Source of the DNA: Capitella teleta
Taxonomy: Eukaryota; Annelida; Polychaeta; Capitellidae
DNA length: 64,000 nucleotides
Assembly: GCA_000328365.1 (NCBI GenBank)
Contig: KB298546.1
Coordinates: forward strand, 92,575-156,574
Reading direction: 5' to 3'
Part shown: one piece after another, positions 33,601 through 45,844 of the stretch
Position numbering within the stretch: position 1 is the stretch's first letter
Layout: every line of letters begins with the position of its first letter
Program-made: the position numbers and the translations under genes
Notes under the pieces: generated by a model
Seen by the model: only the letters and a program-made list of their open reading frames with translations
What the model was told of the DNA's origin: nothing
The model's database searches: none

Positions 33601-36600
33601 TGCAAGCTGACTCAGGATCTATTGGCTCTCCACAATATCCATCGTTCTACCCCAGTAACTCAACTTATGAATGGGTAATCACAGTTGGTCAAGGATTGGC
33701 CATTCAACTGACCTTCACAATAATGGACATTCAGGGACCGCCTTGCACAAGAGATTACATTCTGGTGAGCCTTCTCAGTTGTGAATGTATTCATTGAATG
33801 AAGATTCAAGATGAACTGTGAACATTGATGAAATGATGAAATACTGTCCAGGTTCATGACGGGGAGGAAGTTTTGCCAGCAATGTGTGGCCACGACATCC
33901 CAGAAGTCTGGACTTCCTCAACCAACGTAGTTCGCCTGAGTTTTGTCTCCAATGCCGTTGGTAGTGGGCAAGGCTTCTTACTGTCATGGCAGGCCGTTCA
34001 GATAGTTGGAGTTACACCTGCAACACTTTTAAGTCCAACTACCCCATGTAAGTTATCCACTGATTTCGACATAGGTACTCTCAATAACAAGAGAGCCAAA
34101 TACTTGGCAGAAATTTCATTTTGGTTGATTGTCTCCCATAGTCCCAGGGTGCGGAGGATCATTGACTGCAACTGATACCATGCAGAACCTAAGCTCTCCA
34201 AGATACCCCATGCCTTACGGTGACAACTGGGATTGTTCATGGACAATCTCTGCTCCAGAAAATCAGAGGATCTGGCTGAATATTACTGACCTAGATTTGG
34301 AAGGTGGAGATCCTGATGAGTGCAGATACGACTATTTAACTATAAGCACCCAGGGTCGTGATGACCAAGCCTTCTGTGGAAGCTTGATCAATGCAGAGCC
34401 AATAAAGAGTATTGATAACCGCATGCTTGTCCAGTTCAAGTCTGACAGCAGTGTTCATTACTCTGGCTTTTCACTCGACTACAGAGCAGGTTTGTTTGTT
34501 TAGGCTTGACCACCACTTACTCTCAGTGCAACATGTTGGCAGTGTGCGGAAGTTACATATCAGAAGCGGTTGGCACTATACAGAGTCCGTCTGAAAGCGA
34601 GCCTGCTGATTGCGACTGGGTCATAAGGGTATCAAATGGAAGAACGATTGCAATCGAAATGAACACGTTCAATATTAGAGAGTCAACTGGCTGCTCAAAT
34701 GACTTCTTAGAGGTTGGCATCTCTTTTGCGTAATTCACTAAACACCAATTGTACCACAGTTTTACAATGGACCCCTGGATGACTCACGCTGCTCAGCGGT
34801 CCTCACTGTGGATCTTCTTCTCCCAGCATTCCCCAAACCAGCGGCCATCTGCTGCGCATTCATTATTCTTCCGATGGATCTGGCCCAGTTCCATCTTTCA
34901 GCCTGACATTCCGGGAAGTTTCTTTCCCATGTGGGGGTCATCTGACTCTGACAGATGCCGTATCATCGGGGATTCTGCTTTCGCCTGAGTATCCCAATAA
35001 CTACCATGCTAACCTTGACTGCATCTGGGTGGTGACTGCTCCTGCCACTGAAAGAATCCAAGTGGATTTCAAAGAGCAGTTTATGATTGAGAGCCATCCT
35101 CGGTTAGTGTGAATTGCAAGAGTGACAGTTTTATGCGGTGTTGCCTGACTTCAGTTGTAGGTACGACTACATTGAGATGCGTGACGGAGGCACCATCCAT
35201 GCTCCTTTAATTGACCGGTTCTGTGGCTATGATCTCCCCAGCTCTCAAGTCTCATCCGGGCATGTGCTCTTCATCAGGTTTCGCACTGATGATAGCGTGC
35301 CACGTATGGGATTCAAGCTTCGTTACCAAATTGGTGCGTTTCAGTGCAAGTTCCAACGATATGCATGCATAGATAATATTCATGACTTGTGCTTTACAGC
35401 TACTTGTGGTGGACGTATCTCTGGGGCATCTGGTCGTATCTCATCACCCAATTACCCTTCCAACTATGATGCTAATCTAGACTGTGAGTGGACAGTGCAA
35501 GGTCCAGTCGGTCACTACCTGAAACTCTCATGGACAACCGTGAACATGCAGTATTCAGAAAATTGTACTGCAGATTACTTGGAAATCAGGGACTACAACA
35601 GCACGGGTGTGTTATGGGTTGCTACCTCCAACGTTTGCTCAATGAACCTTTGTACTCAGGACCATTGATCCGCAGATTGTGTGGGTCAGGATCCCGATCT
35701 GTTGAGACATCTGATAGCACAGCGGTTGTCATTTTCCATTCTGATGCTACACGTAACTATCGGGGATTTGTCATACAGTTTGAAGCCAGCATTGACGGTG
35801 GGACAATCGTGCACTTGCATGGAGACACAGGATTCATGCCTAATTTTTTTTAATCTTGCGAATTTCAGAATGCGGTGGCCCTATGACGACACCATCAGGC
35901 ACCCTGACCAGTCAATTACCCTGGTAACTACCCTCACAGGCGAGTGTGCATCTGGCATATCGAAGTGGAAGAAGACCGGAGAATCAGTCTGACCATTACA
36001 GACTTGGATCTTGAGCATAACGAGATCTGCTATTACGATGGCCTGTTTGTAAGTATTAGTAGGGGCAGTTAAACAAGTATTTGGATGACCTCTGCTTATC
36101 ACTGTAGATTTTCAATGGCATCTCGCCAAGGTCGCCAGCAATTGGTCAATACTGCGGCTCTACTCCTCCAGAAAATGCTGTTGAGTCTTCGTCTAACACA
36201 ATGGCCATAGTTTTCCGGTCAGACGGCAGCGTTACTGGACGTGGCTTCTCTGCATCATACTCGTCTCTTCTTCCTTCATGTGAGTTGTTTCAGCAATAGG
36301 TTCATCTCAAAATCTGAACACCTTTTTGTCAGTGTGTGGCGGTCGCATCTCCAGTGCCAACAGCACATCTGGAGTAATCTCTTCACCTGGTTTTGACTCT
36401 GCCGAAACGTACAACAGTAGCGTGCAGTGCGTCTGGCAACTAGAGAACTTACTCCAAGGATCCGTTGCCATTCAGTTCAACCACCTAGATTTGGAGCCCC
36501 ATGGAGAATGCATGTACGATTTTGTTGAGATCACAGAAGGTAAGAATTGCATCATTAAGAGTGACAACAAAGTGAGCCCTCTGCCTTCAGGTCCTGACAA

Positions 36601-39600
36601 CAGCCCAGTCACAAGTGCTTGTGGAAATAGGTCCATGCCTCTGTTGCTGACTTCCCCATGGCCTGAAGTGAAGATCCGGCTGGTGACTGATCTATTTGTA
36701 AACCACCAAGGTTTTTCACTGACGTATCTTTTCACTGGTGAGCACGTCTTCTCACTGAAATCTTCATAGAGACATCATTGTTATTAACTTTTCTGCTTTG
36801 TTAATCAAAGATTGCGGTGGAATTTTGACGAATCCAAGTGGAGTGATTACCAGTCCAAACTATCCTCAGAATTACCCACAGAATCAGGCTTGTGTGTGGA
36901 AAATAACTGCTCCTGATGGGTACCAAATCAAGGTCAGCCATCACGAGCATGCCTGTGCTAATTCACACTGCCTAGCATACGGCTATGACTTAAAATCTAA
37001 AAATCCTTGTTCTTGTCAGGTAAATTTCACACATTTTGACATGGAGTCTGACTGCCAACTGGACTACATCACCATCACCAATGGTGGATTAGAATCCTCC
37101 CCTCGCAAAGGATCCTACTGTGGATCCAATCTTCTGACGACATTCACCTCTGAAAGCAATGAAATGCGAATCTTATTCGTAACAGACGGTGTGGGTTCAG
37201 CCCGTGGATTCCGCATGCAATATTCATTCGACTCACGTGGTCAGTTTTCTCCAACCAAATATCATGTGACTTGCGAGCCATAGGTTTACCCTGCAGGATG
37301 CGGAGGAGACTTCCACAGCACCTCCGCTGTAATCAAAAGTCCCAACTGGCCCAATGACTATCCTTACAACGTTGAGTGCACTTGGACTTTGACCATACCG
37401 GCTGGATTCCATGTCCTCATGAACTTCATTCCCCCGTTCGACTTTGAAATACAGAATCCATGCGTGAATGACTATGTGCAGGTTAGAAACTGCAGATTTG
37501 AAATCAATTGGCAGACTATAATAATGCCATCTTGTTTAGATCACAGATTTAGGCATGACTGGGCCACAGGCCAACGTGGGTCGCTTCTGTGGCAATGTAG
37601 CACCAGCCGAGTTACAATCCAAGACCAACAAAGTCAAAGTCACTTTCAGAGCTAACGAGAAGAACAGTTTTGATGGGTTTGCTTTGAACTACACTGGAGG
37701 TAAGCAAACCTTATTTCCTGCAATGTCCATGGTCATTGTGACTCTTGATGCGATTTGATAATTCCATTTTGATCTACTTCAGGTTGTGGGGCTACGTTCT
37801 CAGAGCCAGAGGGCGCCATCATCTCCCCTGGCTACCCCAACCGTTACTTTGACAACCTCAACTGCACTTACATCATCGACGCTTACCCAACCCAACACGT
37901 CCTCTTGACCTTTAACCCAGATGTTTTCCACATTGAAGGTGGTGTGCCGAATAAACACACTCTTTCCTACAAACCGACAAATGAGAGTAATGCTATCCCC
38001 ATGGCCTATCAGATAATTCAACCACAAACGGGTAAATTCATTTCTGTTTTGGCATGGGACAACCGATCTATCCCTAGCTAATCTCATAGTGGCCCCTTTG
38101 CATGTTCCCTGGGTTGCAGATAACTGTCTCCCATTCACTTAACAATCTTATGGTAAGATGCATGTGGTTTATTTCTACAGAGATCGATGTGGTGATGTGG
38201 AATATGCAGAATGCAGGCCAGCAACTGTCAGGTGCCAAGAGAGTTCAGCACTGACAACTGCATGTTCATATGATGTGCACTGCATGTACTTTTTCAGCCA
38301 TGCAAAACTGGAGTATTATGTATCGCATATGCAACCAATCCTTCTGTCGAATCAAGTCAATGAACAACAAAACAAATCAATTGGCACTTACAATTAATTC
38401 ATAGATCTGCAGAGTTGGTAACTTTTCCTTTGTAAAATATCACACTTCTTATCAAAGCCTTGTACAACTTCTCATATCATGAAACTACAGATGAAGTGCA
38501 TTGCTCATACGACTACGTTGAGGTCTTTGGCGGAGTGAACACTAGCGAACCTTTGGGTCGCTTCTGTGGCCACACAGCCCCTCAGACCCTCGTCTCCATC
38601 GGCCGCATTGTCCTGCGTTTCATCACGGATGCTAGCGTCACAGACCAAGGTTGGAGAGCAGAGTACAGGGCTCAGGAGTGTGGTGGCCAACTCACAGCAC
38701 CTTCGGCAACATTCCACTCACCAACACATCCGCTTGAGTACCTGGATAACTCCAACTGCACTTGGCTCATCACCGTCCAGGAAAACCATGTCATAGAGCT
38801 CAAGTGCGAGCATTGACATATAAATATGCACACACTCCTTTCTCTTTTACAGATTTAACAGTTTTTCTCTGGAAGCAGGCAGCGATTGTCGTTATGACTA
38901 CGTGGCTTTGTATGACGGAAATAACTTTGAGTCTCGTTTTTTGGGAAGATTCTGCGGAATAGAAATACCAGACATTATTCGCTCAACGTCCAATCAGCTT
39001 CTAGTGAACTTTATCAGTGACAGCAGTGTCAGCTCAAATGGCTTTAGCGCCACATACCGCACCACCATAGGTAGACCAAGCACACACATATGAGACCACA
39101 AATTGAATGAATATCGCACAGGCCCAGCTCAAGGCTGCGGTGGTTACGTGCATGCGACGTCTGGCTCCATTACCAGTCCTGATGTGAACAATGACGGAAA
39201 TTACGATGCTGACCTGACCTGTGTCTGGGTTCTAAGAACGGAGCCCAATCAAAGAATCCAGCTGCACTTTGTTTATTTCGACCTGTTTCCAAGCCAGCCA
39301 ACAGCACAAGACAGCCAGCCTGTAGGGGACTATCTACAGGTAACCATTGTTGCTGGTGTCAGTTGTGCTTGATAATGTTTCTATCAGGTGGTGGATGGGG
39401 CCTTTGCTGATGATCTCTTAATTGCCACTCTATCCGGTTCGCGTCACCTTGATAACATTACATCGACAGGCAACGTCATTCGTCTGCTCCTTCACTCTGA
39501 TAGCGCCAACAGCAGACGTGGATTCCAACTGAGGTTCTCTTCTGTGCCGCGTACGTATGCTTGAGCAGCGAACGAACACTCTCATCACCTGAATGTGTCT

Positions 39601-41000
39601 AGGTACATGTGGAGGGGCATTCATTGCCACCGACAGCCCTCATTTCATCACATCTCCCGGCTTCCCATCTTTGCTCGGAGACAACGAAATTTGCAGATGG
39701 AGCATCGTGGCAGCGAATGACAGTCAGATTTCCATCAAGTTCCCTTCTTTTGACGTGGCATCCAGAAGTGCACAGGGTGACTGCTCACAGGGAGTTCTCC
39801 ATCTGTATGAACGAAGTGTCAGCAGAGACAGTTATGTGAGTTTACTTTGCAGCCTTCTCTTTTTAAGTTCCTCTTCTAGCAAAATACCAGGATCAATTCA
39901 GCACTATATTATGCCTTCTAAGTAGTTTACTTGTTTTGTATCTTCAATCAGTACTGTGGAAATGTCTCAATCCCTGAGTACAAGTCGTTGACAAGCACAG
40001 TGGTCGTACTCCTTACCACAAATTCCCCTTCAGGGGGCGGTACTGGCTTCCGACTCAGCTACCAAATCGCAAGTCAGTCTTTGCTACACTCTGTACTCCT
40101 CAAAACTTCATACATGAGTGTGATGTCTTGCAGGCTGTAACCAAACATACTCTGAGTCCAGCGGTCAGATCCTCAGTCCTGGCTGGCCAGGGAACTATCC
40201 TCATCTGAGTAACTGCCAGATGCTGATTGAAGCGCCCAGTGGGTACTCCGTGTCTCTTTACTTCCACATTTTCTCCCTGGAGTCTCATGAGCAATGCGCT
40301 TTTGATCACCTGCAGGTACGGTATGTTTTAAATTGTTGTCTCTTCATTCGAGTGTATTTTTTAGGTCTTTAACGGATCGTCGGATACTGGGCCTTTGCTG
40401 TTCACCCTATGTGGGCCAACTCTCCCAAGCCCAATCTTCACCCCGAGCAATGCGCTACTTTTGCGGTTCACATCCGATGACTCTTTAGCACAAAGTGGCT
40501 TTCACCTCACCTATACCTCATCCCCATTAGGTGCGTTCATTCCCATCTCCTTTTCTCCGTAATATTGTGCGTCTATGAATGAATCAGGTTGTGGAGGAAA
40601 TTTGACGGGTTCTTCTGGGACGTTCACCAGTCACCTGTATCCATCGCCTCCCCCAGCCAATAGCACCTGCTCCTGGCTGATCATTGCTCATCAGGGCTCA
40701 CATGTTGTCGAGTTTGAAAACTTTGACGTTCTGAAAGAACCTGGTCATTTTGGATGCAGTAACAATTTTGTGATTGTCTATGATGGAAGAACCGAATCAT
40801 CCCCTATCATTGCAACCTACTGTGGAGAGGTGTGTTTCCTCCCTTGTTCTTATCTGTCCCTCTTTCTTCATGGATTCTTGTTGTTTCAGGATCGCCCATC
40901 CCAAATTTCCCCTTCCGGATCATATCTGTTGGTGAAGCATGTTTCTGGCTCAGGGCTGATCGGATCCGGATTCAAAGCCACTTACCATCCACATCCTTGA
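21627..41000 (+). CDS. CUBN: Cubilin, about 61 exons, 8 EGF and 27 CUB domains
   Basis: The start ATG at 21627 opens a signal peptide (MAPAHSGSVFVVLVLGSIIS) ending in RETRQ, as in vertebrate cubilin. Exon 2 continues with GHMIFESASHRNITFRS, matching the vertebrate N-terminal segment. Then follow a coiled-coil, 8 EGF-like and 27 CUB domains. The stop comes 2-3 residues after the last CUB, with no membrane segment or GPI signal. Known role: a giant peripheral endocytic receptor held at the membrane by amnionless, which takes up protein and vitamin-carrier ligands in absorptive epithelia. The total is roughly 3600 residues. Most introns are 45-75 bp; the larger ones hold transposons. AATAAA is at 41037-41042. 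Two apparent frame slips (near 34790 and 35912) are described under findings. Exons are listed in the block entries below. Confidence 0.95.
23034..23963. mobile_element. Mariner-type MITE, copy 2, in cubilin intron 1
   Basis: TA-flanked (23032-23033 and 23964-23965), with ends CAGAGTGCAGGGCC and TTTTGACCCACCCTG and the AACATGGAGTAGAT inner block. At about 930 bp it is the longest of the three copies. It contains roughly three 37-bp tandem units including AAGACAACGCTCTTGTATTG (23369-23470) and an ATTTT-rich tract (23879-23925). No transposase. Confidence 0.75.
24068..24107. repeat. TTTG microsatellite
   Basis: About ten TTTG units in cubilin intron 1. Confidence 0.9.
25254..26681 (+). other. 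Cubilin exons 6-13 (part): eight EGF-like domains
   Basis: The exons are 25254-25355, 25409-25512, 25567-25696, 25754-25921, 25970-26096, 26147-26248, 26297-26433 and the start of 26486-27038. I count eight six-cysteine EGF modules. Several begin with calcium-binding consensus DINEC, DINEC and DIDEC. The intron at 25922-25969 is only 48 bp. Confidence 0.88.
28765..29258. mobile_element. MITE with about 37-bp inverted ends in a cubilin intron
   Basis: TGAGTGAGTGATGGGGTTTT then ACGGCTCCACCCAACCC at the left is matched in reverse complement at 29221-29258. The interior includes TCTCGAACCTGGGATCACGA and GTTTAACCCACTGTGCTAC, a layout common in molluscan and other invertebrate short repeats. No coding sequence. 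Confidence 0.7.
29278..29835. mobile_element. Second MITE in the same cubilin intron
   Basis: Ends GGGGCCTATTCCATAAAGAA and TTCTTTCTTGAATCAGCCCC are inverted repeats of about 26 bp that continue into ACTTAA. The interior is rich in ACTTAAGT. Superfamily not assigned; PIF/Harbinger or a related group is possible. No coding sequence. Confidence 0.65.
32138..36279 (+). other. Cubilin CUB domains 10-18
   Basis: The exons are 32138-32319, 32398-32560, 32614-32724, 32859-33089, 33138-33270, 33317-33516, 33586-33764, 33852-34047, 34142-34499 (a whole CUB14), 34543-34712, 34760-35102, 35161-35333, 35400-35606, 35660-35797, 35869-36048 and 36108-36279. CUB13 (33586-34047) lacks the first two cysteines. 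CUB15 and CUB18 each need a change of frame inside an exon. Confidence 0.88.
36333..41000 (+). other. Cubilin CUB domains 19-27 and stop
   Basis: The exons are 36333-36539, 36591-36737, 36811-36932, 37020-37239, 37297-37481, 37540-37699, 37783-37938, 38458-38803, 38853-39070, 39122-39339, 39388-39550, 39603-39835, 39952-40072, 40134-40315, 40365-40530, 40588-40829 and 40890-41000. The intron at 37939-38457 (about 520 bp, donor GTGGTG) is the least certain. The last residues are FKATYHPHP, then TGA. Confidence 0.87.
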
Positions 41001-41315
41001 ATTATATCTGCATAATGTCCAGTATTCCCTTCCTGTAATAAAAGTATTTATACTCTGCCTCGTAGATCTCTGCTGTATGCAATGTGGTTCATCTGCTGCG
41101 GGGGAGGGGTGAGCGTATCCACAAGAGAGAATGTCAGATCAGAATAATGAAAAGATGAGCTTCAATCACGAAAAAAAATGCCGCTGGTTCGTTATAGCCT
41201 ACACTCTAAACCAAACAAGAGTCATAATGACTACACAACAGCGAGGCAAACAGCTTTTGACGATCTACGGATGGATCAAATACAGGTTTGACTCTCCATA
41301 TGTCAGCTTGAGATC

Positions 41316-41556
41316 ACCTGAACCAGAGAATGTTGAACGTTGTTGTTCGCCAATCAGCTGAAAATGAATAAATATAATTAGCTAGTCAAGTGTGTAACAT
41401 TCAATGATTACTCACCATGTCATTAAGTGAAGTAATGGAGCTAGGAATGAGTTGGAAGTCTTTCTCTTTCAAATCGAGTAACTCTCGTTCTCGATTCAAC
41501 CTCTCGCGAGATCGTCTCATCTCTGAGAATGACGTACGAAAAGCACTGGAAACCAT
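41316..41556 (-). CDS. Possible small exons of an unrecognised minus-strand gene
   Basis: On the minus strand 41556-41416 encodes 47 residues from an ATG: MVSSAFRTSFSEMRRSRERL, then a charged helical stretch (NRERELLDLKEKDFQ) and LIPSSITSLNDM. It ends at a good GTGAGT donor. A TTTTCAG acceptor then precedes 41358-41318 (LIGEQQTFNILWF). Read without splicing, the first frame stops four codons later. I do not recognise the protein. If real, it is tail-to-tail with cubilin and overlaps its 3' region. Confidence 0.3.
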
Positions 41557-42223
41557 TCATACGGTAACGTACAAATAACCACAGCCGATTTTCAATCATG
41601 TCCATGCTTAGCTATAGCTAGTACTTTTTGAAGCCGTTAAAAATTGCTTTGTCCGAATGTTGCTGTAAATGCTGAAATTTTATTTGTTTGCTTTATTTGT
41701 TTAAGGGTAATATTCGTCGTTTTATGTTAATTTTACATCAGCCCTAGTGTCTACTCTATTAGGCACTATCCCTGAGGATCCTTATGACTCTCATAATTCA
41801 TAGCTAGATATTAATTATGAATTCCATGAGTTGTCAACTTACAAATTTTGAAAGTGAATATATAAAATTCAGATGTCACTTTTGCGAGTATTGCACATTT
41901 CACTATAAAAATGTACTGAAGCATTATGAATAGGTTTATTCACATGAGGCTGGTTTCAGGGTGACTTGCTCGATAAATGGTTTTCCAAAGGTGTTCACGA
42001 ACGTTAGAAATTTAACTAGACATGTTCAGAAATTTCATAGTGGTTTTGCACTTCCAATGGACAGAAGAGTGGTGAAAGCTCTACTACAACTCGTACTCTG
42101 CAGGGTTACGATGTTGCAGTAATGTCAAAGATGGCGGAGACCGGAAACTCATAATGTGTATCCTCAGGAAATGATACAACATAATATGGTGAGCGTAACA
42201 TAATGAAATGAGCGTCCGCTACA
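41557..42223. other. Intergenic; right part may be a gypsy LTR
   Basis: No gene is seen. The right end abuts an LTR-like edge at 42223 (see the gypsy fossil). Confidence 0.35.
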
Positions 42224-45200
42224 TCTCCCTTCTTAGGAACTAAAGTCTGTAGAACACATAGTCAGTAAGAACATCAACTTGAAGAAACAGTTCTCTGGAA
42301 TATACTCTGGAGCAAACGAAACTGTAATTCAAAGCTTGACACTTGAGCTAAACACAATGCATGTGATGAAACACTTAACACACTAAACACAAGTTGACGA
42401 CACACACAATGGCATCATTTAGAGATCAAGCCTATCAACAGCACAGGGGGTCTTACCAGTGAGCGAGCAGATGTGGACAAAACTAAATGCAGTGAATGCT
42501 TTCTGTCTATATATATAATATCAAGGGAAGTCACTCATTCCTGCCAATCTTAGGACGCTTGCCTCAAAAGCAATCTTCTCTTCAAAAGAGGGAGCCGAAA
42601 CTTCGGATCTGGCAAGATCACCAATAAATGAAACGATTGACACCAATAATCTCGTACGGTAACGCCTAATTACTAATTAATTGGCCAAAAATCCAATCAG
42701 TTGCAAAACGACTAGTTACGGGTACGATGCATCCATTTTGTCGGACCGCAGCAAATTTTCAGCCTGCAGTGAACTCACGATCGCTAAATGTCGAAATAAA
42801 ATCCTTAAAACAGGAATGGAGCTGCAAAAGTGTAGAGCTCAGGATACATTCTTAATTTAACAGATTGGCTTTAGGGTGAAACATCCTGTCTGTAATTGTC
42901 TCTCGAACAATAAAAGCTATTATGAGAGTCAAATTTAGCATGAAATAGGCTAGAAAAAGTTGAAAGACACATTGCATTTAAGTAAGTTGACTTGACGGGA
43001 ATTAGCAGACGACACATACAGCGCTTTCTGGTGTATATGTTTATAATCGTTTTATATACCTCACAACATGTTGTGTTATCTATCTAATAACTTTAGAATT
43101 TATAACCAGTATTTCGAACTATAAAATTATCTAATACCGTTATATGCATGGAATAATTTATAAAATCATACTGCTGGACTGATCTCTATCGAATGAATGC
43201 TGTGATTAATTTCAATTGCATTTCTCAGCTGAACTATTATTGATCAATCACTGAGCGGCTTGTTAAGGTGAAGGTCGAATGCTGCAGCCATCGTACCCGT
43301 TGCTAGTCGTTTTGGAAATGAACGCATTTTTGTGCAATTAATGACTAATTAGTCACTGCCGGGTGGAGTTTTTGGTGTCTATAGGTTCATTTATTCATAA
43401 TTTTGCCAGATCCGAAGCCTCAGCTCTCTCCCGTGAGGGGAATGTAGCGTCCGAGGCTTTGTTATTGTTCTTCTGAGAAATTAGTGACTTCCCTTGATAT
43501 TATTATATACTGTCTAAAAGGCTGCATAGACATTCCATGTATCCAGATTCCATAGCGCACTGGTAAGACTCCCTGTGATCAACAGGCTTCACGGCATGAC
43601 CACTGCGGGTGTATGTCACTGTCGGCGACTTCGAAGGCGGGAGATCTCACAACGGCTCTGCGATGCGTTGTGACTAACACTCGACGGTGGCACTTTAGCG
43701 GGTGCGTTCTGCGGCGGGGCTTCATCGCGCTTAGATGCGTGATGATCTAGTGGCACGATCAGCGGTTCCTCTGCTGCGACGGGTGCGTTAGGTGTTTCTT
43801 GTGCGGGCGCTTCGATCAGTTGTTCTTGGGGTTGGGCTGTCACTGTTTTCTTTGGTCGCAGGCGGAGATGTACCCGATTCCTTTGATACTTGCGTCCACC
43901 ACGACATATGATCATGTGGAATGCTTTCTAGCAACTGTAGCAGGTTGCCACTCTTGTCCCTTCGCGCATCCTTTGGGAGTCATAGCGACTCTGTCTCCCA
44001 CTTTCATAGGGGGAAGGTCTTTTGTTCCTCTATCGTGGACTTCTTCCTTTTTTTTTGTGGCTTTATTCATTCGCTGTCTGACAGTCTCTGAGTCATAGAC
44101 TGCCGGTTGAAGGGATTCGGACTTCATAGGAAGCCTGGTCCTCAATCTTCTGCTCATGAGCAACTGAGCCGGGAACAGCCCAAAGCTTTCGAGGGGTGTT
44201 GTTCTGTAGTCCAGCAATGCAGGATGCGGATCTTTGCATTTTCTCCACAGATTTTCCACGATCTGCACACCTTTCTCAGCTTGTCCATTGGAAGAATGGA
44301 AGTGTGGAAAACAGGTGATGTGCTCGACATCATATTGTTGCCTGAGACATACTGGATATCCAAGTCGTACGGTTGTAATCTGAGCAGCATTCTCTGCAGC
44401 CTCATAGGAGCAGACAGCAGTAGTTGTACATCAGGGAGATTGGCTCTGCTCAACTGATCTGCGACAGGAATTTCTTTGCCTGAGACATACTGGATATCCA
44501 AGTCGTACGGTTGTAATCTGAGCAGCATTCTCTGCAGCCTCATAGGAGCAGACAGCAGTAGTTTTGTTTTTGATAATTGTTTCCAACGGTTTGTGATCAG
44601 TTTGTACAGCAACTGATTTTCCAAAGATGTAGAAGTGGAACTTCTCACAGCAGTGCACAATCACAAGAGTCTCCGTTTTAATCTGTGCGTACACCTTTTC
44701 TGTCTCAGTCAATGCACAGGATGTGTAAGCGACTGGCTTGCCCTCTTGCAGGAGAACTCCACCAAGTGCGTAGCTGCTGGCATCACATTGAATTTCCACT
44801 GATTTCCTGCCATCGTAGACTGCCAGAATAGGTGCTTTGCAACATAGATCTTTCAGTTTGTTGAAACTTCTTTCCTGTGGGGTGCTCCATGCAAACTCTG
44901 CATGATTTTTCAGCATTTCTCTCAATGGCGCATCAACATGGCTCATTTTAGCCATGAATTTTCCCAAATACTGGATCATGCCCAGGAAGCGTCAGACTTC
45001 GTGTTTTGTCTGTTGAGTAGGCATTTCCTTGAGTGCTCTCACCTTATCTGCACTGGGACGCAGTCCTTTGTGGCCAATAAGGTGTCCATGATAGCTCACT
45101 TCCATTTGCCTGAGTTGGCACTTTTGGTAATTTAGGCCAAGGTTCCACTCGTTTGCTCTGGCAATGACTTGCTGCAGTGCTTCATTGTGCTTTTCTACAG

Positions 45201-45360
45201 TGGACCCCGCAATGATGATGTCATCAATGAAACTTCTGGCTTTGGGAATTCCTTCAAGCATAGAGTTCATTATGCTTTGGACGATCTCTGGAACCGACTT
45301 GATTCCAAAAGATAATCTCAACCATCTGTATCGCTAATCGGCGTATTTAATGTGATCAGG
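42224..45360 (-). mobile_element. Ty3/gypsy LTR retrotransposon fossil
   Basis: On the minus strand there are reverse transcriptase (about 45321-44992), RNase H (about 44979-44570, with the QCDASSYALGGVL-type segment) and the C-terminal part of an integrase (about 44268-43616). An LTR-like edge (TGTAGCGGAC after a purine-rich tract) lies at 42223. Gag, protease and the 5' part are not visible. The element is broken in several places and is interrupted by the H2 hAT-like element at 42442-43577, so it is older than that insertion. Confidence 0.75.
42442..43577. mobile_element. hAT-like non-autonomous element (family H2), complete copy A
   Basis: 1136 bp with terminal inverted repeats CACAGGGGGTCTTACCAGTG (left) and CACAGGGAGTCTTACCAGTG (right end, read inward). 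An exact 8-bp target duplication ATCAACAG sits at 42434-42441 and 43578-43585. No transposase. The interior includes the block CAGATCCGAAGCCTCAGC that recurs at 2724 and, inverted, at about 49060. Confidence 0.85.
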
Positions 45361-45513
45361 AGACTGCTTTTATAGTCCTTCAATCCTTGCATGGGAATCT
45401 GTATCCAAAATACAAATCAAAGCTGATTTGATGATCTTCATTTCTCTCATGTCATTGATGGCCTGCCTTCGAATATTGCCCATGACACGTTTGAAGGGTT
45501 TGTCCCAGAAACG

Positions 45514-45816
45514 GTGGAACTTGTTATGTGCACGTTGATTCAACAACGTTTCTTCACTATTGATGAGCTCAATGCTGCTGTTCAGAGGTTTCCTTACTCC
45601 GTTGTTAATATAAAAAACAAACCATCTGAAATTACCATGCGTGGTGGAATCATGAAACTGAGGCAAACCCAATCACAAATGTGGACTCTTGCCAGATTAC
45701 TTTCTTTGATCATCGGTCACAAAGTCCTTCAAGGTGGATGTGAGTATTGGACACATTTTCTTGAGCTTGTTGAGGTTGGGTATGCTCGCCGGTTTATGTT
45801 GCTTCTGATTTATTTT
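45514..45816 (+). other. Protein fragment of a multi-copy uncharacterised family
   Basis: About 100 residues remain. The motif order FFTIDELNAAVQRFPYSVVN, NKPSEI, SQMWTLARLLSLIIGH and EYWTHFLELVEVGYA recalls a conserved region in many uncharacterised, repeat-associated invertebrate and fish proteins that follow MWxLxR with P/S-L-L-I-G. No start, stop or partner domain is supported. It sits between the gypsy fossil and the LINE. Confidence 0.4.
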
Positions 45817-45844
45817 TCTTGAAAGATCTCATCAATGACTATCA

